Below, in pieces: positions 34,819 to 43,144 of a DNA stretch of 64,000 nucleotides; position 1 is the stretch's first letter, and every line of letters begins with the position of its first letter. Location of the stretch: the NCBI RefSeq assembly GCF_020097155.1, contig NZ_CP083691.1:1984001-2048000 (forward strand). Reading direction: 5' to 3'. The notes under the pieces were generated by a model. The model made no database searches, was not told the origin of the DNA, and worked only from the letters and a program-made list of their open reading frames with translations. The position numbers and the translations under genes are program-made. The DNA is from Micrococcus porci. Its GTDB lineage: Bacteria; Actinomycetota; Actinomycetes; Actinomycetales; Micrococcaceae.

Positions 34819-36264
34819 TCAGGCCTTCGGGAAGGACGGCACCTGCTGGCCGGCCATCTTCTCGACGACGCGGACCACCTGGTGCGAGTAGCCGTACTCG
34901 TTGTCGTACCAGACGTAGAGGATGGCGTTCTTGCCCTCGTTGTTCACGATGGTGGCGAGGCCGTCCACGACGCCGGCGCGGTCGGAGCCGACGAAGTCGG
35001 TGGAGACGACCTCCGGGGAGTCCACATAGCCGATCTGGCCGCGCAAGTCGCCGGTGAGGGACTCCTGCTTCAGGCGGGCGTTGATCTCCTCGACGGAGGT
35101 GGGCTTCTCCAGGGCGATGTTGATGATCGCCATGGACACGTCCGGGGTGGGCACGCGGATCGCGTTGCCGGAGAGCTTGCCCTTGAGCTCGGGCAGGGCC
35201 TTGGCCACGGCCTTGGCGGCGCCGGTCTCGGTGATGACCATGTTCATGCCGGCGGCGCGGCCGCGGCGGGCGCCCTTGTGGAAGTTGTCCACGAGGTTCT
35301 GGTCGTTGGTGTAGGCGTGCACGGTCTCCACGTGGCCGTGCTGCACGCCGTACTCGTCCTGGATGACCTTGAGCACCGGGGTGATGCCGTTGGTGGTGCA
35401 GGAGGCGGCGGAGACGATGGTGTCCTCGTCGAGGATGTCGTCCGAGTTCACGCCGAACACGATGTTCTTCATGTCGCCCTTGCCCGGGGCGGTGAGTAGG
35501 ACCTTCGTGGCGCCCTTCGCCTGCAGGTGCTGAGACAGGCCCTCGACGTCGCGCCAGCGGCCGGTGTTGTCGACGACCAGCGCGTCCTTGATGCCGTAGG
35601 AGGTGTAGTCCACCGTGGTCGGGTCGTTCGAGTAGATGACCTGGATCTCAGTGCCGTTGGCGGTGATCACGTTGCGGTCCTCGTCGACCACGATCGTCCC
35701 GTCGAACGGGCCGTGGATCGAGTCGCGGCGCAGCAGGGAGGCGCGCTTGATCAGGTCGTCCTCGGAGTTCTTCCGCACGACGACGGCGCGCAGGCGCAGC
35801 TTGGATCCGCCGCCCGCGTGGTCCAGGAGGATGCGGGCCAGCAGGCGGCCGATGCGCCCGAAGCCGTACAGCACGACGTCCTGGGTCTCGCCCAGGCCCT
35901 CACCCGACTTGCCCGTGACGTCCGCGAGCTCGGCGTCGAGGAAGGCCTGCACGTCCTGGCCGGAGGCCTGCTGCTTGGCGGCCAGCTCGGCGAGGTCGAT
36001 GTTCGCGGCGCCCAGGTCCATCCCGGCCATGGCCTCGACCAGCGGGAAGGTGGCCTCCACGCTCAGCGGGGCCTCCTGCACGCGGCGGGCGTAGCGGTGG
36101 GCCTTGATGATGTCGATCACGCCGCGGTTCACGAGGGAGCGCCCGTAGATCGAGGTGACCACGTTGTGCTCGCGGTACAGGGTGCCCAGCAGGGGGACCA
36201 TCTTCTCCGCGAGCTTCTGCTGCGTGTTCCACTCGGGGGTCTGGGTCGAGGCGGTGTCTGCCAC
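34819..36264 (-). CDS. gap: Glyceraldehyde-3-phosphate dehydrogenase, long form
   Basis: This 481-residue GAPDH has an approximately 120-residue N-terminal extension before the Rossmann motif YGFGRIGR. The catalytic Cys is in SAASCTTN, the phosphate site TAPGKGD and ITETGAAKAVAKALPELKGKLSGNAIRVPTP segments are intact, and it ends WYDNEYGYSHQVVR. Long forms like this occur in actinobacteria such as corynebacteria beside a standard gap and may favour gluconeogenesis or NADP; that is inference. The GTG at 36264 follows GGAAGGA. Confidence 0.9.
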   Translation of the reverse strand: MADTASTQTPEWNTQQKLAEKMVPLLGTLYREHNVVTSIYGRSLVNRGVIDIIKAHRYARRVQEAPLSVEATFPLVEAMAGMDLGAANIDLAELAAKQQASGQDVQAFLDAELADVTGKSGEGLGETQDVVLYGFGRIGRLLARILLDHAGGGSKLRLRAVVVRKNSEDDLIKRASLLRRDSIHGPFDGTIVVDEDRNVITANGTEIQVIYSNDPTTVDYTSYGIKDALVVDNTGRWRDVEGLSQHLQAKGATKVLLTAPGKGDMKNIVFGVNSDDILDEDTIVSAASCTTNGITPVLKVIQDEYGVQHGHVETVHAYTNDQNLVDNFHKGARRGRAAGMNMVITETGAAKAVAKALPELKGKLSGNAIRVPTPDVSMAIINIALEKPTSVEEINARLKQESLTGDLRGQIGYVDSPEVVSTDFVGSDRAGVVDGLATIVNNEGKNAILYVWYDNEYGYSHQVVRVVEKMAGQQVPSFPKA

Positions 36265-36340
36265 GGGAGTCCTTCCTAGAAGACTGTGGGGCCCGTCCGG
36301 GGATGGCCCGTCCGGGACCACGTCGTCGCCGGACCCCGCC

Positions 36341-36346
36341 ATTCTA
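36341..36346 (-). promoter_or_regulatory. -10 box TAGAAT for gap
   Basis: Minus-strand TAGAAT lies 76 nt upstream of the gap start, back to back with the rnpB promoter. Confidence 0.45.
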
Positions 36347-36395
36347 TGCCGGGGGCGGAAGCCGGGCGCCAGCGAGACGCCGCGCCCCGGGCGCG

Positions 36396-36401
36396 TAGAC
36401 T
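36396..36401 (+). promoter_or_regulatory. -10 box TAGACT for rnpB
   Basis: TAGACT ends about 8 nt before the predicted RNase P RNA 5' end. Confidence 0.55.
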
Positions 36402-36409
36402 GGTGCGCC

Positions 36410-36791
36410 GGGACGGATCGGCGGACGGCCGCGTGCCCCTGCGGGGGGTGCGAGGAAAGTCCGGGCACCGCAGAGCAGGATGGTGGACAACATCCACCCG
36501 GGGAGACCCGCGGGCCAGTGCCACAGAGAGAAGACCGCCTCCGCGCCGTGTGCGCGGCGGTAAGGGTGAAAGGGTGGTGTAAGAGACCACCAGCGGCCCC
36601 GGTGACGGGGCCGGCTCGGTAAACCCCATCCGGTGCAAGGCCGAACAGGACGCGTCATGAGGGCTGCTCGCCCCAGCGTCCGGGTTGGCCGCTCGAGCCC
36701 GTCAGCAATGGCGGGCCCAGATGGATGGCCGTCACCTCGCGCGGGGCAACGCGCGCGAGGTACAGAACCCGGCTTACAGCCGGTCCGTCCC
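36410..36791 (+). ncRNA. rnpB: RNase P RNA, bacterial class A
   Basis: The catalytic RNA of RNase P is recognised by conserved cores: GAGGAAAGTCCGGGC near the 5' end, CAGTGCCACAGAGA, GGTGAAAGGGTGG with GTAAGAG, GTAAACCCC, and near the 3' end AGATGGATGGCCGTC and ACAGAACCCGGCTTACAG. The ends pair as GGACGG/CCGTCC (helix P1). It processes tRNA 5' ends. The ends may be off by a few nucleotides. Confidence 0.96.
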
Positions 36792-36805
36792 CCCGCCCGC
36801 CCTCC

Positions 36806-37114
36806 TCAGAGGTCGTCGTCCTCCACGCGCTGGAAGTCCAGGATGTAGACGTGCTCCGCCTCCGTGCGGGAGACCAGGCGGTACCCGTGCGACGCGCCGA
36901 TCCGCACGAGCTGGGCCAGCGTGGGACGACGGCGGTCGCGGGGCCACTCCAGGCGGGCCCGCGGCGCGCCGGTGAAGGTCCGCTCCCGCAGCCGCCGTTC
37001 CAGGTCCGAGTCCCCACGGGCGCCCCCGCTGGAGCGCACGCCCAACCAGAACGCCGCCGCGATCACCAGCAGCACCACGGGGAAGACCCACCCCATGACG
37101 GGAATCGTCTGCAT
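36806..37114 (-). CDS. Small membrane-anchored hypothetical protein
   Basis: This 102-residue protein has one N-terminal hydrophobic segment (residues about 5-26, VMGWVFPVVLLVIAAAFWLGV), an Arg-rich middle and an acidic C-terminus (FQRVEDDDL). I do not recognise the family. AAGGAGC precedes the ATG at 37114. It lies between rnpB and yaaA on the opposite strand to both. Confidence 0.7.
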   Translation of the reverse strand: MQTIPVMGWVFPVVLLVIAAAFWLGVRSSGGARGDSDLERRLRERTFTGAPRARLEWPRDRRRPTLAQLVRIGASHGYRLVSRTEAEHVYILDFQRVEDDDL

Positions 37115-37216
37115 CGGCGTGCTCCTTCGACGGGTCGGCGTCGGCCCCACGGGCCGGTTCCGCGAGCGCGGACCCCACCACTGTGCCAGGTCGGCCGCCC
37201 GCGCGTCGCGGCTGGC

Positions 37217-37222
37217 TACCCT
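37217..37222 (+). promoter_or_regulatory. -10 box TACCCT for yaaA, leaderless
   Basis: TACCCT ends 6 nt before the GTG at 37229, with no Shine-Dalgarno. Confidence 0.48.
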
Positions 37223-37228
37223 GGTGCG

Positions 37229-38038
37229 GTGCTGATCCTGCTGCCGCCCTCCGAGGGCAAGACCGGGCCGCGCTCCGGCCGCCCGCTCGACCTGTCCTCC
37301 TTGACCCTGGCCGACGACGACGCCGTCACGGCCGCGCGCGCCGAGCTCCTCCCGCGGCTGGCGGAGGCCTCGGCCCGGCCGGACGCCCTCGACATCCTGG
37401 GCGTGGGCGCCTCCCTGGCGGACGAGGTGGCCGCCAACACGCGGCTGGCGACGGCCCCCTCGGCGCCGGCCCGGAAGGTGTACACCGGGGTGCTGTTCGA
37501 GGCCCTGGACCTGACGTCCCTCTCCCCCGCCGCCAAGCGGCGCGCGGCCTCCGACGTGCTCGTCTTCTCCGCCCTGTTCGGAGCCACGACCCCCGGCGAC
37601 CGCATCCCCGCGTACCGGCTGCCCGTCGGAGCCCGGCTGCCGGGCATGCCCGGGCTGGCCGCCTGGTGGCGGCCCCGGCTGGCTCCGGCGCTGGACGGGT
37701 ACGCGGAGGCCCGCGGCGGGGTCGTGGTGGACTGCCGCTCCGGCGGCTACGCGGCCCAGTGGAAGGCGCCGGCCGAGCGCTCCCTCGCGGTGGACGTGTT
37801 CCAACTGCGCGCCGGGCGACGCACGGTGGTGTCCCACTTCGCCAAGCACACCCGCGGCCTCGTCGCCCGGGCCCTTCTGGAGGCCGGATCCCGGGCGGCG
37901 GGCACCCCGGCCACGGCCGCCGACGTCGTCGCGCGCGCCGGCGACGGAGGCGTCCCCGGGCAGCGGTGGGAGGTGGAGCTGGTGCCGCCCACGGGGCGGA
38001 AGGCCGGCAGCCTCCAGGTGATCCTGCCCGAGGAGTGA
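37229..38038 (+). CDS. yaaA: YaaA/DUF328 peroxide-stress protein
   Basis: This 269-residue YaaA-family protein has the N-terminal LLPPSEGKTG, YTGVLFEALD, LVFSALFGATTPGDRIPAYRL, VVDCRSGGYA and VVSHFAKHTRGL segments that define the family. E. coli YaaA lowers free iron and limits DNA damage under hydrogen peroxide and binds DNA. The biochemical activity is not settled for this subgroup. The GTG start is at leaderless distance from the -10 box. Confidence 0.88.
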   Translation: MLILLPPSEGKTGPRSGRPLDLSSLTLADDDAVTAARAELLPRLAEASARPDALDILGVGASLADEVAANTRLATAPSAPARKVYTGVLFEALDLTSLSPAAKRRAASDVLVFSALFGATTPGDRIPAYRLPVGARLPGMPGLAAWWRPRLAPALDGYAEARGGVVVDCRSGGYAAQWKAPAERSLAVDVFQLRAGRRTVVSHFAKHTRGLVARALLEAGSRAAGTPATAADVVARAGDGGVPGQRWEVELVPPTGRKAGSLQVILPEE

Positions 38039-38050
38039 GCGGGGAACCCC

Positions 38051-39001
38051 TCAGGCCGGGTCGGCCACGAGCTCGACCTCGAACCCGTCCGCGGTCTCCA
38101 GGTAGGCGGCGTAGTGGTCGCGCCCGCCGGCGAAGGGGTGCCGGTCCTCAAACAGCAGGGTGAACCCGTGGTCGGCGGCCTGGGCCGCGATCCGGTCCAC
38201 GTCCGCGCGGGTGCCGGCCCGGAAGGCGAGATGGTTCAGGCCGGGGCGGAGCCGGTCGTGCCCTCCCGGGGCGACGTCGCGCCCGGACTCCAGGACCAGG
38301 TAGTCCCCGGCGCCCCGGTACACCCGACCCTCGGCCCAGGCGTCACCCGGGGCGTAGCCGACCTGCTCGAACAGCCAGCCCAGGCTCTCCACGGCGGCGT
38401 CCAGGTCCGCGGCCCAGATCTCGACGTGGTGCAGGCGGCCGACCGGGCGGGGGCGCGTGCGCTCCTCCGGCACGGGCGGCTCCTCGAGGGGCTCCTTGTC
38501 CGGCTCGGCGGCGGGGGCGCCGGCCGACGTCGGCGCGGAGGGCGCCGTGACCGGCACCTTCGAGGCGCCGGCGTCCCACCGGCCGCCGCGGGCGCCGGCG
38601 TCCATGGCCTCATTGGAGAGCTGGTCCGCGTCCTTGTTCTGCGCGCGCGGGATCCACTCGTACGTGACCCGCGAGGGCGGCAGCACGGCGCGCGCCTGCT
38701 GGGCGAGCCGGCGCATGTCCTCGTGCTTGATCTTCCACCGGCCGGACATCTGCTCGACGACGAGCTTCGAGTCCATCTTCACGTGCACCCGGGCGTCGGG
38801 ATCGAGGGTCTTGGCCATCTCGAGCCCGGCGATGAGCCCGGAGTACTCGGCCACGTTGTTGGAGGCCTTGCCCAGCGGGGCGGCATCCGTCATCAGGACG
38901 TCGCCCGTGGCCGGGTCGCGCACGAGGGCGCCGTAGCCGGCCACGCCGGGGTTGCCGCGCGAGCCGCCGTCCGCCTCGACCTGCAGGGTGCGTTCCGCCA
39001 T
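38051..39001 (-). CDS. RNase HI fused to a VOC (glyoxalase-fold) domain
   Basis: This 316-residue protein has RNase HI at 1-135 with the four acidic residues Asp11, Glu52 (NNVAEY), Asp77 and Asp126 (DADQLSNEAMD); it cuts RNA in RNA-DNA hybrids. Residues 136-185 form an Ala/Pro/Glu-rich linker. Residues 186-316 are a VOC-type domain (RLHHVEIWAADLDAAV, GLNHLAFRAG, YAAYLETADGFEVELVA) with candidate metal ligands His191/192, His257 and Glu308/310. Other actinobacteria often fuse RNase H to a CobC-like phosphatase instead. The VOC substrate is unknown. Confidence 0.85.
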   Translation of the reverse strand: MAERTLQVEADGGSRGNPGVAGYGALVRDPATGDVLMTDAAPLGKASNNVAEYSGLIAGLEMAKTLDPDARVHVKMDSKLVVEQMSGRWKIKHEDMRRLAQQARAVLPPSRVTYEWIPRAQNKDADQLSNEAMDAGARGGRWDAGASKVPVTAPSAPTSAGAPAAEPDKEPLEEPPVPEERTRPRPVGRLHHVEIWAADLDAAVESLGWLFEQVGYAPGDAWAEGRVYRGAGDYLVLESGRDVAPGGHDRLRPGLNHLAFRAGTRADVDRIAAQAADHGFTLLFEDRHPFAGGRDHYAAYLETADGFEVELVADPA

Positions 39002-39061
39002 GCCGTCCTCCCGGGGCGCCGTGGCGCCGGGTCCGTCCCGACGCGCGGTGCCCCACTCTAG

Positions 39062-39793
39062 TCAGGCACGGATGATCAGGATCCCGGTCTCCGGGTCCAC
39101 GGCGACCTCGTCGGCGGGCGTCGCCAGGACGGCGTCCAGGTCCGCGGGCGAGAGCTCGGTGCCGGCGCCGGTGCGGCGGCCCTCGAGGCGCGTGGCCCCG
39201 ATGCCAGCGTTCGCCGCCCGAGCCTCCTCGTAGCGGGCCAGGAGGTCGGCGGGTAGGCGCCCGGCCAGTCCGGCGCGGAGCGCGGCGAGCTCCCGGCCCT
39301 CCTCGGTGACGCGGCGCCCCTCGGCCCGGACCTCGTCGGCGCGTGCGGCCACCGCCGCCCTGGCCTCGTCGACGGCGGCGCGGGCCCGGGCGAGGGCCTC
39401 CTCGGCCTCGTCTGCGGCCTCCATCGCGGCCAGGGCGGCGCCCTCGTGCTCCGCCAGCAGGGACTCCAGCCCCTCGAGCTCGTGCTGGAGGGCAGTCAGC
39501 TCCTTGGAGCCGCCGTCGCCGGCGTCGAGATGGGCGCGCGTGCGGTCTCGGCGGGCGCGGGTGGTGGTGGCGCGCTCGGAGGCCTGCGCGGCCGCGGCGT
39601 CGGTCTCGCGCTCGTGGGCCTCCTGCTCCGCCGCGGCCTCCTCCGCCGCGGCGACGGCCTTCTGGAGATCGGCGAGCGCGGCGTCGGCGCGCAGCTGGGC
39701 CAGGCGCGTCTTGGCGCGGCCGATGCCCAGGTCGAGCTGCTGCAGCTCCAGCAGGCGGGCCTGCTCGGCGGCGGGTGCGGTGACGCGGTTCAT
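39062..39793 (-). CDS. Zinc-ribbon (DUF164) homologue without cysteines
   Basis: This 243-residue coiled-coil protein (residues 20-180, Ala/Glu/Arg heptads) has a C-terminal domain that aligns by pattern with the C4 zinc ribbon of DUF164 proteins (IGATRLEGRRT..ELSPADLDAVLATPADEVAVDPETGILI). The four metal cysteines expected around GRRC..C and VV.C..C are absent, and the whole protein has no Cys. It overlaps the upstream nif3-like gene by 4 bp (ATGA), a neighbour pair common in actinobacteria. The function is unknown. Confidence 0.78.
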   Translation of the reverse strand: MNRVTAPAAEQARLLELQQLDLGIGRAKTRLAQLRADAALADLQKAVAAAEEAAAEQEAHERETDAAAAQASERATTTRARRDRTRAHLDAGDGGSKELTALQHELEGLESLLAEHEGAALAAMEAADEAEEALARARAAVDEARAAVAARADEVRAEGRRVTEEGRELAALRAGLAGRLPADLLARYEEARAANAGIGATRLEGRRTGAGTELSPADLDAVLATPADEVAVDPETGILIIRA

Positions 39794-40746
39794 GACGTGG
39801 TCCTCTCTGCGAGGCCGGACGGGAGGTGGAGGTCCCAGGGGTCGGTGACGAGCTCGGAGACGGTCATCCGCGCGCGGTGGCCGCCGCGGGCGAGCTCCTC
39901 CGCGAGGGCGGCGGCGCCGTCGGCGAGCCACAGCCACTCGCCGGCGAAGTGGGCGGTGTCCACGAGGGCCGGGCGGCCCCCGGCGTGCCGCGCGGCCTCC
40001 CGGGCCTCGGAGGCGGGGTGGTGGCGGAGGTCCGAGGTGACGTAGACGTCCGCGTCGGCGGCGCGGACGGCGTCGAACAGGCTGTCTCCCGCGCCGCCGC
40101 AGACGGCCACGCGGCGCACGGGCAGGTCGGCGTCCCCGGCCACCCGCACACCGCCGGCCGTCGCGGGCAGGAGGGCGGCCACGGTGCGGGCGAACTCGAC
40201 CAGGGGCACGGGGGCGGGGAGCTCGCCCACCCGGCCGATCCCCTCGGCCCCGGAGCCCCCCGCCGAGGGCTGCAGCGGGGACACGTCCGTCAGTCCCAGG
40301 CGCCAGGCGATCGCGTCGGACACGCCGCCCACGGCGGAGTCGGCGTTCGTGTGCGCGGCCACCAGGGCGATGCCGTGCTCGATCAGGGTGTGCACGACCT
40401 CCCCCTTGAAGGCGCCGCCGTGTCCGACGGCGGCCACGGAAGTGGTGCCGCGCAACATCAGCGGGTGGTGGGTGACCACGAGGTCCGCCCCGATCCGGAC
40501 GGCCTCGTCGACCACGTCCTGCACCGGGTCCACGGCCCACAGGACGTGCCGGACGGGACGCCCGGCGCGGCCGACCACAGGACCGACGGCGTCCCAGGAC
40601 TCGGCGAGGCGGGCCGGCCAGAGGCGCTCCACGGCGGCGAGGACGTCCGACAGTCGGGGGACGTCCGAGGCGACGGCGTCGGTGGCGACGGCGCGGCCGC
40701 ACGCGCCCTCGCCCGCGCCCTGGAGGGGATGGTCCGGGACGGTCAT
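39790..40746 (-). CDS. Nif3-like dinuclear metal-centre protein
   Basis: This 318-residue Nif3/YbgI-family protein forms hexameric rings with a two-metal site. Ligand motifs are visible: VVTHHPLML, AAHTNADSA, and the C-terminal LVDTAHFAGEW. The central insert contains GGAGDSLFDAV and DVYVTSDLRHH. The activity is debated (GTP cyclohydrolase I type 2 annotations are not secure). It is co-transcribed with the cysteine-free zinc-ribbon homologue. Confidence 0.88.
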   Translation of the reverse strand: MTVPDHPLQGAGEGACGRAVATDAVASDVPRLSDVLAAVERLWPARLAESWDAVGPVVGRAGRPVRHVLWAVDPVQDVVDEAVRIGADLVVTHHPLMLRGTTSVAAVGHGGAFKGEVVHTLIEHGIALVAAHTNADSAVGGVSDAIAWRLGLTDVSPLQPSAGGSGAEGIGRVGELPAPVPLVEFARTVAALLPATAGGVRVAGDADLPVRRVAVCGGAGDSLFDAVRAADADVYVTSDLRHHPASEAREAARHAGGRPALVDTAHFAGEWLWLADGAAALAEELARGGHRARMTVSELVTDPWDLHLPSGLAERTTS

Positions 40747-40857
40747 GGGAACATCATGCCCCGGCGGGTGCCCGGCGCACAGCTGTGCGAGCCCGGGCGA
40801 CGCGCCGCGGGCCGGCCCGGCGGGAATGGAATGGCGCCGCGTGTTGCTGAGCCCGGC

Positions 40858-41439
40858 ATGAGCGAGACCCCGGAGACCCCCTCAACCCCCGCCGCCCACG
40901 CGCCGCGGGTGCGCGAGCTGACCCTGGCGGGCGGCTGCTTCTGGTGCCTGGACGCCGTCTACCGGCGCGTGCGCGGTGTGCTCGCGGTGGAGTCCGGCTA
41001 CACCGGCGGCCACACCCCGGACCCGGACTACGAGGCCGTGTGCACCGGCCAAACCGGCCACGCCGAGGCCGTCCGCGTGCGCTTCGACGAGGCGCAGGTC
41101 CCCGCGGAGGTCATCATGGACCTGTTCTTCACCGGCCACGACCCGACCTCGCTGAACCGGCAGGGCGCCGACGTCGGCACGCAGTACCGCTCCGCGGTGT
41201 TCGCCCACGACGAGGCCGAGGCGGACTTCTTCCGCTCCCAGCTCGCGCGTGCCCAGGAGCTCTACGAGGCGCCGATCGTCACCACCATCGAGCCGGCGGC
41301 CGCGTGGCACCCCGCCGAGTGGTACCACCAGGACTTCTACGCGAGCCGGCCGGGCAACGGCTACTGCCGCGTGGTGATCGACCCCAAGCTCGCCGCGGTC
41401 CGCCGGCGCCACGCCGCGTGGCTCACGGACGGCGCCTGA
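40858..41439 (+). CDS. msrA: Peptide methionine sulfoxide reductase A
   Basis: This 193-residue enzyme repairs methionine-S-sulfoxide. The catalytic GCFWC motif starts at Gly26 with Cys27, and ESGYTGGHTPDPDYEAVCTGQTGHAEAV and WYHQDFYAS follow, all MsrA hallmarks. The ATG at 40858 (MSETPETP) has no strong Shine-Dalgarno; an ATG 27 nt upstream is possible. Confidence 0.93.
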   Translation: MSETPETPSTPAAHAPRVRELTLAGGCFWCLDAVYRRVRGVLAVESGYTGGHTPDPDYEAVCTGQTGHAEAVRVRFDEAQVPAEVIMDLFFTGHDPTSLNRQGADVGTQYRSAVFAHDEAEADFFRSQLARAQELYEAPIVTTIEPAAAWHPAEWYHQDFYASRPGNGYCRVVIDPKLAAVRRRHAAWLTDGA

Positions 41440-41453
41440 ACGGCGCCCCGCGC

Positions 41454-41459
41454 TACCCT
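41454..41459 (+). promoter_or_regulatory. -10 box TACCCT for cysK-cysE
   Basis: TACCCT lies 44 nt before the cysK ATG, which has its own CAGGAGG. Confidence 0.4.
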
Positions 41460-41503
41460 GACAGACGACCCGTCCCCACCCCGAATCCCCCAGGAGGCCT
41501 CCC

Positions 41504-42439
41504 ATGGCGAAGATCCTCGACAACATCACCCAGGCCGTCGGCGGCACCCCCCTGGTGCGCCTGAACTCCCTGACCGAGGGCCTGCCCGGCGACGTCGCCG
41601 TGAAGGTCGAGTTCTACAACCCGGCGAACTCCGTGAAGGACCGCATCGGCGTCGCCATCGTGGACGCCGCGGAGAAGTCGGGGCAGCTCACCCCCGGCGG
41701 CACCATCGTGGAGGGCACCTCCGGCAACACCGGCATCGCCCTGGCCATGGTCGGCGCCGCCCGCGGCTACAAGGTGATCCTCACCATGCCGGAGACCATG
41801 TCCGCCGAGCGTCGCGTGATGCTCCGCGCCTTCGGCGCCGAGATCGTGCTGACCCCGGGCGCGGACGGCATGCGCGGCGCCGTCGAGCGGGCCCAGCAGA
41901 TCGTCAGGGACACCCCCAACTCCATCTGGGCCCAGCAGTTCGCCAACGAGGCCAACGTGCGGGCCCACTACACGACGACGGGCCCGGAGATCTGGGACGC
42001 GACCGGCGGCGCCGTGGACACGTTCATCGCGGGCGTGGGCACCGGCGGCACCATCACCGGCGCCGGCCGCTACCTGCGCGAGCAGAAGCCGGACGTCAAG
42101 CTGATCGCCGTGGAGCCGTCGGACTCCCCGATCCTCTCCGGCGGCCAGGCGGGCCCCCACAAGATCCAGGGCATCGGTGCCAACTTCGTCCCCGAGATCC
42201 TGGACACCGAGCTCTACGACGAGGTCTACGCGGCCACCTTCGAGGAGTCCATCGCCACCTCCCGCGCGCTCGGCGCCCGCGAGGGCATCCTCGGCGGCAT
42301 CTCCACCGGCGCGATCGTCTCCGCCGCCCTGAAGGAGGCCGCGAAGCCCGAGTCCGAGGGCAAGCTGATCGTCGCCGTCGTCTGCGACTTCGGCGAGCGC
42401 TACATCTCCACCGCCCTCTTCGAGGACGTCCGCGGCTGA
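41504..42439 (+). CDS. cysK: Cysteine synthase A (O-acetylserine sulfhydrylase)
   Basis: This 311-residue PLP enzyme makes cysteine from O-acetylserine and sulfide. The PLP lysine is in [11 protein letters not shown], the substrate loop is [10 protein letters not shown], and the phosphate-binding loop is [17 protein letters not shown] gives a good ribosome site before the ATG. It is followed after 29 bp by cysE, so the two last steps of cysteine synthesis are one operon and the enzymes may form the cysteine synthase complex; CysE ends in a C-terminal Ile as the complex requires. Confidence 0.96.
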   Translation: MAKILDNITQAVGGTPLVRLNSLTEGLPGDVAVKVEFYNPANSVKDRIGVAIVDAAEKSGQLTPGGTIVEGTSGNTGIALAMVGAARGYKVILTMPETMSAERRVMLRAFGAEIVLTPGADGMRGAVERAQQIVRDTPNSIWAQQFANEANVRAHYTTTGPEIWDATGGAVDTFIAGVGTGGTITGAGRYLREQKPDVKLIAVEPSDSPILSGGQAGPHKIQGIGANFVPEILDTELYDEVYAATFEESIATSRALGAREGILGGISTGAIVSAALKEAAKPESEGKLIVAVVCDFGERYISTALFEDVRG

Positions 42440-42468
42440 GCCGTCCCCGACCGAAAGGCACCCCCGCC

Positions 42469-43056
42469 GTGGGCATCCGCTCCCGCATCAAGGAAGACAT
42501 CGCCACCGTGCGCAGCCATGACCCCGCCGCGCGCGGCGACCTGGAGGTCGTGCTGGCCTACTCGGGCCTGCACGCCGTGTGGTCGCACCGGGTCGCCCAC
42601 CGCATGTGGCAGGTCGGCCGGCTGAAAACGCCGGCCCGGCTGCTCTCGCAGGCGGCGCGCGCGCTGACCGGCATCGAGATCCACCCGGGTGCGACGATCG
42701 GCCGCCGGCTCTTCATCGACCACGGCATGGGCGTCGTGATCGGCGAGACCGCGGAGATCGGGGACGACGTCATGCTGTACCACGGCGTGACCCTCGGCGG
42801 GCGGTCCCTGGAGAAGGTCAAGCGCCACCCCACGCTGCGCGACGGGGTGGTGGTCGGTGCGGGGGCCAAGATCCTCGGCCCCGTGGAGATCGGCGAGGGC
42901 ACCTCGGTGGGGGCGAACGCCGTCGTCGTCAAGGACACCCCGCCCGACTCGATCGCCACCGGCATCCCGGCCTCCGTGCGCCTGCGCACCTCCCCGGCGG
43001 AGAAGAAGCCCCTGGTGGACCCCGCCGAGTACGTGGACCCCGCCATGTGGATCTGA
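42469..43056 (+). CDS. cysE: Serine O-acetyltransferase
   Basis: This 195-residue left-handed beta-helix acyltransferase of the short CysE type has the hexapeptide repeats [33 protein letters not shown], with the catalytic His-Asp pair in [12 protein letters not shown] and [20 protein letters not shown] follow. It supplies O-acetylserine to CysK. The GTG start at 42469 lies after GAAAGG. A strong hairpin follows. Confidence 0.95.
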   Translation: MGIRSRIKEDIATVRSHDPAARGDLEVVLAYSGLHAVWSHRVAHRMWQVGRLKTPARLLSQAARALTGIEIHPGATIGRRLFIDHGMGVVIGETAEIGDDVMLYHGVTLGGRSLEKVKRHPTLRDGVVVGAGAKILGPVEIGEGTSVGANAVVVKDTPPDSIATGIPASVRLRTSPAEKKPLVDPAEYVDPAMWI

Positions 43057-43077
43057 CGGCGGTCCGCTTCCCGGCGC

Positions 43078-43120
43078 GACGACGCCCCCGCCCCGCATCG
43101 CGCGGGGCGGGGGCGTCGTC
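43078..43120. terminator. Bidirectional terminator hairpin
   Basis: A perfect 19-bp stem (GACGACGCCCCCGCCCCGC) with a 5-nt loop lies between the convergent cysE and gnd genes. Confidence 0.75.
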
Positions 43121-43144
43121 GTCGGGGGGACGGGCGAGGTCCGC

